Part shown: positions 21,936 through 27,292 of the stretch, in pieces
How the letters are laid out: each line of letters starts with the position of its first letter
How positions within the stretch are numbered: position 1 is the stretch's first letter
Assembly (NCBI GenBank): GCA_024195585.1
Contig: SWBL01000495.1
Coordinates: 1 to 27,292, forward strand
Reading direction: 5' to 3'
Origin: Aureobasidium sp. EXF-3400
Taxonomy: Eukaryota > Ascomycota > Dothideomycetes > Dothideales > Saccotheciaceae
Length of the DNA: 27,292 bases
Program-made: the position numbers and the translations under genes
Notes under the pieces: model-generated
Told to the model about the DNA's origin: nothing
What the model saw: the letters and a program-made list of their open reading frames with translations, nothing else
The model's database searches: none

Positions 21936-22588
21936 TCAATAGTCTTGTACTCCCGTCTCTCCCTTCTTCTCGCCTTCGCCTATAAATTCGGCTTCTTCTT
22001 GCCCGAAGTAGTTTTCTTCTCTTTCTCGCCTGTCCCAGTCCAGGTCGTCGTAGCGTTCATCTTCGTCGACAAGCTTGTAATCAAAATCTTGGTCCTCGCC
22101 TCGAAGGAAGCGCATCTCGACGTATTCGTGCCACTTGGATAATCCCTCTTCTTTTGTTTTTGGCCTATCCTCCTCATCTTGTTCGACGACTGTGATTGCG
22201 CCTGATACATCTCGTCGGTACACCAAAGGGCTGTTGGGGTCTGGGTGATTCAAAGCCTCAATCTTGGCCTCTGATCGCATCAAATCGGCCTCGAGTGTGC
22301 CCGAGTACCCTTTGTCGCGTCCATCGGCCTCACGCTCCGCGGCGCTCTGAAAGCGCCTGACCATACGGTCATAAAGTAAGGGATCTGTTGCACGGGTTGG
22401 CATCGAGGCTATCAGTCGTATACATGCCACGCGGCCGCACCAGCAAGCTCAAGACTGGGCGAATCAAAGTAGTCGCCATTCTGTTCCAGATACCTCCGCC
22501 TGCGAGTCTTGACACGAATCCGTACAGTGCGCGCTACATCGCTCTCCTGACCGTCGGTCGCTTGGCTGGCGGAAGGGAAATGTGGCAT
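21936..22588 (-). CDS. CCDC97/DUF2052 family protein
   Basis: Predicted 198-residue hydrophilic protein. Exons are 22588-22441 and 22384-21936. The 56-bp intron starts with the weak donor GTGCGG and ends CAACAG; joining gives LELADPLLYDRMVRRFQ, matching the family order (VRIRVKTRRRRYLEQNGDYF, then a DPLLYDR motif). The C-terminal half has the diagnostic acidic block of CCDC97: MRFLRGEDQDFDYKLVDEDE, followed by YDDLDWDRREREENYF. The very C-terminus is Glu/Gly rich. Human CCDC97 has been linked to splicing complexes containing SF3B, so a nuclear RNA-processing role is a reasonable inference but is not shown here. The Met at 22588 was chosen; an in-frame Met lies 12 codons upstream. It diverges from the pseudokinase-protease gene across a 315-bp shared promoter. 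Confidence 0.85.
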
Positions 22589-22903
22589 GATTGAAGGGCG
22601 CTGTAACCAGATAGCTGGTCGCAAAGGCGGCGTTGATGGTTGTAGACGGATGTTGGACGGGCCGAGGCAGTTGCGACCGACGTGCTTGCGACGTGCTTGG
22701 CTCTGGAAGCCACGCAGGCGTTCTCACCGTCCCGCTCACACGACGGCGCAAGGCAGCAGCTTTCGGGCGCAACCTCTTTCCCTTTCTCAAATGGCTGCCT
22801 TCCACGTACGAATCCGATAGATGCAATAATCATCCATCAGTCTCTGCAGACTTTCCTCGACATGGATTCTGCGCCTTAATATTGATAATAACACTCAAGC
22901 GTC
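22589..22903. promoter_or_regulatory. Short bidirectional promoter region
   Basis: 315 bp lie between the start of the CCDC97-like gene (minus) and the start of the pseudokinase-protease gene (plus). The spacing is too small for independent upstream regions, so shared control is likely. No specific operator was identified. Confidence 0.5.
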
Positions 22904-25900
22904 ATGGCTTCTCTACGATACAACCACAATCTCACACTCCTCTATAACGACACCAAGAGGAAGGCCACCAATAATGTAGATAAGCAAGAGCCGAGTCCTG
23001 CTTCGGCAAGACTCCATCGCAAGCTCCATGCACAGACCGATCGTCTGGTAACTTGGGGTTTGGAATGGGCCGAAGAAACAAACGACAGCATCGACGAGTC
23101 TATCGAACGAGCTGGTTTGACCGAAAACGTGACCAACATCCTAGGAAATATCAAGGACATTCTTGAACAAGCCGACAGACTCTCGTCACATAATTCTGCA
23201 TCCGACAAGCTTGTCTTCAATCAAGACAAATACGAAGATCTCCTACGCGATTTGACTTCCTCTGTCGATGTCCTCTACGACCTTTCAGCCTCTCGCAGGG
23301 CCATTGCCAGAGGCACATATCCTAAGCTGAGCGATCATCCGCCTGATATCGCCAAACATGGCTTTTACAACCTGAAAACTCCATTCGATGCCGCCAGTTT
23401 CGCTTCTTCGGAAAAGACTCTTGTTAACACGCAATTCACACGACCTACTCTATCGCCCTATGCCGGGCTACCGGCAAGCATTAATCCACAAGCTCTAATG
23501 CTACCGGCAGAAGGACCTCCCCCTTACGAATATTTGGGCGTTCCATCACCAGCCAGAATGATGGGTCGGTTGAGCAAGTCTCTGGCCCCGGAGAGCGTTC
23601 GAAATGTGTTCAGGGACGTTACAGACGAGTACGTCTGGGTTATGGTCGAGTTCGAGAATTACGATCCGTTGTATCGCGATACTGGTGTATCACCGCCACT
23701 CACAAGAGTAGAGAAGCTGGCTTCCTCTCTGAACATGCTGTCCAACCGAGGCAATCTTAGGCTATTGGGTTATGTGGAAGATCCTCACCAACCTCGCATA
23801 GGATTGGTATACGACTATCGGAACGTTCAGCCACACCAATCTGGAGAGATCCGTCCAGTCACCCTTATGGGCCTTATGTTGACTGCGACACAAGCCAAGC
23901 GACCTGTCGACGTCTCCAATGCTACTCCTTTCCTGGAAGACAGATTCCGTATAGCACTACGCCTTGTCGAGAAATTGAGGGACTTGCACGCAGAGAACTA
24001 CTTCCATGGCAACATACACAGCGAAAGCATCGTGTTTCTTCAACAGGGCATATCACCGCAGCCACGAAAAAGTGAGCTACACCGACCTGTTATTTCATCA
24101 TTCGACATGTTCTCCAGGAACAGAATTGAGTATGGAGATTCTTCGCCGATCTCCAACATCACAAAACATCCAGAGGATACCGGAGGCGAGATTGACGACG
24201 TTACGGCCATTAGGTATGACCTGTACCAAATTGGTCTCGTTCTTCTGGAGATTGGCCTTTGGAATCCGGTCAACGACTATTTTAAGGAAAAGTACACGTT
24301 GAAAGATTTCAAGCTCAGGCTGGAGAAGCTCTACATACCAAAGCTTGCAAGTAAATGCGGATCGCTTTACATGCGCGCAGTACAGACTTGTTTGCGATGG
24401 GCCGACAATGACGACGTCGGACACGTTGGTGTGGAAGCCGTCTACGACAGCATCCTTGTCAAGCTTCAGCGTTGTGTCTTGCTAGATGAGACTGAACCTG
24501 TGGAGATCAATCAGATTCCAGTTGGGTTCTTGCAGGCTCAAAGCAGCTCGGAAGGCCTGCAACCAACGAAGAAACAGCGCCGCAGCATTTCACCTGGACG
24601 TCTCGTTACCGACTCTCTTGAGCTCAAAGCTGCTGAGAAGGCTTCAGTCGCATCATACCCATCTGCCATCTCGAGTTCTGTTGGACCACGTTCGCCCATC
24701 CTCTCGATGCTGGGTGCAAAGTCAAACCGATCAAACTCAACAAGTGTAGATTCCATCAGGCACATCTCTCAGCCTGCGACTCAAGTCTCAACTCCTGACC
24801 TCGACCGTTCTCCTCCAATGGCCAGTACACAGTCCAAATCCGGTTCAGATCCTTTCCCTTTCTCGTTCCGTGACTACCGTCGTAAAGTCGTTCTCATCCA
24901 GTCACGATGGCGTGCGAGGAAAGCCGAGACGCGCCGTAATGTCCACGAAGAAGCTCAGCCTCTGCAATCGCAAACCGATTCACGAGCAGTCGCCCCTACA
25001 AGCAAGTGTCGTCTGTTTCCTTGTTCCCTCCCACAGACCATCGTGGATGAGTGGCATTCAGATATTGGGTTCCGTCTCTCTTGCATTATTGAGCGAGCAT
25101 TGAAAGGTTCTACTGAATCTTCAAGCATCGATCTTGTCAGTGTTGGTCATGACGCTTTCACCGCGAGGCCAACCATCGTTGTGACTTGCACGAACACAGC
25201 AAGGGTCAAAGCTGCACTCAAACGCAAGTTCCACTACGATCGGACAATGTTTGATCTCAAGGTCCGGCAAGGCTGCGTGTCCCTGTCGAGAGGGAAGTCA
25301 AGGAGTTGCGGCAAGGGTGACACTGCGAAGCGAAGTCTCGCAAGAGGGGATGGAAGCGAAAGGTACACATCATGATTCTCTTTTTCTTGGTTCTTTTTGT
25401 TTTACTCATGGGCGTTCTTCTTTGCATGCTCGATACCCAAATGTTTTCTTTATGATACCCAATTTCTTTACAGAATGAACTCAAGACTCCTATCATGTCA
25501 TGCTTGAGGCTGACGAATTGTATGTAGTAACGTAACTCCAATGAACCCTTTCTGGCAAGAGCGTCCTCTTTGTGGTGCTTCCATCGGTGCATATCTGCCA
25601 GAGCACGGCCATCTCGAACCGGTATCGTTCGGTGGTATAATCAAAGTGGACGACAGAGAATATGGCATGAGTGTACATCATATGCTCGAGCCTCCGACTG
25701 ATGAAGAAGACTCGGGCGACTCAGAGTCAGACATGGAGGAACAAGCCAGCCAAGGTGCTCACCGATCAAGTGCAAGAGCTTCAGGACCATCCGTGCCACG
25801 TCTTGTGGCAAAGACCAGCCAATACCACGATTACATGAGTGATCTATCGTCGGTCTCGGGCACTGATTCTGATGCTGACGGCTACCTATCTTCGGACTTT

Positions 25901-26872
25901 GAAAGCGATGTCTCTGAAGACGAGGATGCAGGCGACAGACCGGGTATCACAGCGTTATCAACCAAGACTGTGCAAGTCACTCAACCAGCCTTTGGCGACG
26001 CCGTAGCCGAAGACCTCCACGCCGACGACGCGACCACAGAAGAACTAGACGAAGACCACCTATCCTCTTACAAACTAGGCAAAGTTTACGCATCTTCGGG
26101 ACTCCGTCGCTGGAACGAAGGAGGCAAGCGCTACGAGATCGACTGGGCACTGCTAGAGCTCGATCCTCCTCGACTTCAACCTTACAATCTCATTCAAGGG
26201 GGACGTCGCCATTGCAAATCTCCTGTATCATTTATTCCGGATCTCAAACCTCCAATATGCAGACGCAACAACCTCTACAAAGCAGAAGAAGATTGGTACC
26301 CCACCGAAATTACCCCAGCCTCCAGTCTCGCAAACCTAGAAGTACACTGTCTAGGTCGAACATCAGGTCTCAAAACCGGCATCATCAGTGCAGCACAGTC
26401 ATTTGTCAAAATCAAAGGACGAAGAAACTTTTCTCTGAGCTGGACAGTAGTGGGAGAATTTGGAGTCGGCGGAGACTCAGGTGCGTGGATAGTATCCAAC
26501 ACCACTGGTCAAGTTGCTGGTCATGTCCTCGCTGAACGCACGGGTTTGACGTATATCTGTGCCATGCACCTTTTGTTCAAGGACATACAGCAGACGCTCA
26601 GTGCTTGTCGCATCAGTCTTCCAGGTGCCTCAGCCACGATTGCAGGTGTAGATCCTTCAGAGGCAAGCGCAAAATCAGCAGTGGTGTTTGCAACATTGCC
26701 GACTAGAGAGAAAGTAAGCTTCGAGCGAGAGAGGGATGCTGCTGATGGGGGAAGAAGAAGGTTTTATGAACCGTCTGCGTCTAGAACGAGGAAGGGTAAA
26801 GCTGCTGATGCTGCTGTGGTGACGTCGAAAGCTAGAACGATGGGTTGGTGGTCACAGAGTGTTTCGAATTGA
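22904..26872 (+). CDS. HeLo-like/pseudokinase/IQ/trypsin-like protease multidomain protein
   Basis: Predicted 1267-residue protein from exons 22904-25362 and 25528-26872. The 165-bp intron (GTACAC...ATGTAG, with CTGAC branch site near 25510) was placed because it joins phase 2 to NVTPMNPFWQERPLCGASIG in frame. Residues 15-115 are helical with a LHAQTDRLVTWGLEWA pattern reminiscent of HeLo/prion-inhibition domains (moderate confidence). Residues 230-530 are kinase-like but degenerate: HGN (368-370) replaces HRD and SFD replaces DFG, while a subdomain IX-like segment (YDLYQIGLVLLEIGLWNPV) is kept. An IQ-like motif starts at 665 (IQSRWRARK). About 700-790 is a compact domain of unknown type. From about 833 there is a trypsin-like protease: His871 in VHHM, Asp1025 in IDWALLEL, Ser1137 in GGDSGAW. 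An acidic insert lies between His and Asp. I recall similar unnamed proteins in other Pezizomycotina; no function is established. It could be a stress or cell-death device, which is inference. Two separate genes is the main alternative. Confidence 0.8.
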
Positions 26873-27205
26873 TAGGAATACTTAATACTAGAATGACAAG
26901 AGAAGGAGATGGCATGGCATGTCTGATGGGTGGTTTGAGTTACATTTTACTGCAGTAGTCTTTACTTCGTCTTTGCTGTTCATCTTCTGTATCTTCCTAT
27001 TTCCCAAGCTTCACTAAACTTTGATGTATGCACAAGCATATATGCACGTGCATAACTCCAGCCAAGCCTTCCTCCCGCCGGGCTTCGCGCACAAAAAAAG
27101 TCCGCGCACAAATCGCATGTCCAAATCTTCGAAAAGTTGATTTTTAACCCATTCCACCATCTTTTTGAGATAGCGATAATGTACATACAACGAGCAAAAG
27201 GATAT
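26873..27205. other. Intergenic region before tRNA-Leu
   Basis: This contains the 3' untranslated region of the pseudokinase-protease gene and the short spacer to the tRNA. A 14-bp perfect palindrome centred on CACGTG lies at 27041-27054. It overlaps a 10-bp one, GCATATATGC, at 27036-27045. No protein gene was seen. Confidence 0.5.
27196..27199 (-). terminator. RNA polymerase III terminator of tRNA-Leu
   Basis: On the minus strand a TTTT run follows the tRNA 3' end after six bases, as expected for polymerase III termination. Confidence 0.7.
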
Positions 27206-27213
27206 TGACGAGA

Positions 27214-27245
<32 letters not shown>

Positions 27246-27292
27246 CGTATTGGAAGAACCTTAAGCTGGCGCCTTAGACCGCTCGGCCATCT
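27206..27292 (-). tRNA. tRNA-Leu (anticodon AAG), intron-containing, 5' end cut by window
   Basis: Read on the minus strand, the sequence enters at about tRNA position 5, so the first four acceptor bases lie beyond the window. The D-arm GGCCGAGCGGTCTAAGGCGCC is typical of leucine tRNAs. The anticodon stem pairs CCAGC (27269-27265) with GCTGG (27246-27242). The loop has anticodon AAG at 27262-27260 followed by G37. An 11-nt intron (27258-27248) sits after position 37, the usual eukaryotic site, and includes CTT, which can pair with the anticodon. A long variable arm (CCGAAAGG) confirms a class II tRNA. The T-arm GTGGG-TTCAAAT-CCCAC and the 3' acceptor strand TCTCGTC plus discriminator A complete the gene. 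Confidence 0.92.

Noticed and set aside
25473..25500. Alternative acceptor TTTACAG for the long intron of the pseudokinase-protease gene
   Set aside because: Using it with the donor at 25363 gives a stop within twelve codons and loses the conserved NPFWQERP junction; the ATGTAG acceptor at 25527 keeps frame.
1..27292. Transposons, CRISPR arrays, viral or toxin genes
   Set aside because: No terminal repeats, transposase, polymerase or array-like spacing was seen on either strand.

Overview
The window is a stretch of nuclear DNA from a filamentous ascomycete (Pezizomycotina). This is supported by short GT-AG introns of about 48-65 bp with CTAAC/CTGAC branch points, by a Bck1-type MAPKKK, a DEP-RhoGEF-PH-CNH exchange factor, an OCH1-type mannosyltransferase, a secreted large-subunit catalase and a PTH11-like membrane protein, and by a tRNA-Leu carrying a small intron. 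The class cannot be fixed from sequence alone; Dothideomycetes is only a guess. Nothing suggests a transposon, a virus, a CRISPR array or heavy repeat-induced mutation.

Layout: 1-833 has no recognisable gene. 834-2014 (-) is a seven-helix rhodopsin-like/PTH11-type membrane protein (3 exons). 3206-9061 (+) is a single-exon 1951-residue MAPKKK of the cell wall integrity pathway (BCK1). 10530-12840 (+) is a secreted large-subunit catalase (4 exons). 13217-14445 (-) is an OCH1-like alpha-1,6-mannosyltransferase (2 exons), convergent with the catalase. 14446-16528 is mostly empty. 16529-20288 (-) is a ROM2-like Rho1 guanine nucleotide exchange factor (2 exons). 21087-21801 (+) is the V-ATPase proteolipid subunit c (5 exons, two of them tiny). 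21936-22588 (-) is a CCDC97/DUF2052 protein (2 exons). 22904-26872 (+) is a large multidomain protein: helical N-terminus, pseudokinase, IQ motif and trypsin-like protease. 27206 to the window edge (-) is an intron-containing tRNA-Leu(AAG), cut by the end of the window.

Functional links: three genes act on the cell wall. A ROM2-type factor activates Rho1, Rho1 activates Pkc1, and Pkc1 signals through Bck1. OCH1 starts the outer chains of N-linked mannan on wall glycoproteins. The secreted catalase and V-ATPase subunit are general stress and housekeeping genes.

The most unusual items are: (i) the 1267-residue protein that joins a HeLo-like helical region and a degenerate kinase to an apparently intact serine-protease triad, with a 165-bp intron between the two halves; (ii) the catalase, in which the distal-pocket asparagine of the catalytic His/Asn pair reads as isoleucine while the rest of the haem pocket is kept. 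All exon boundaries were placed by hand from splice motifs, reading frame and family resemblance; no database search was run.
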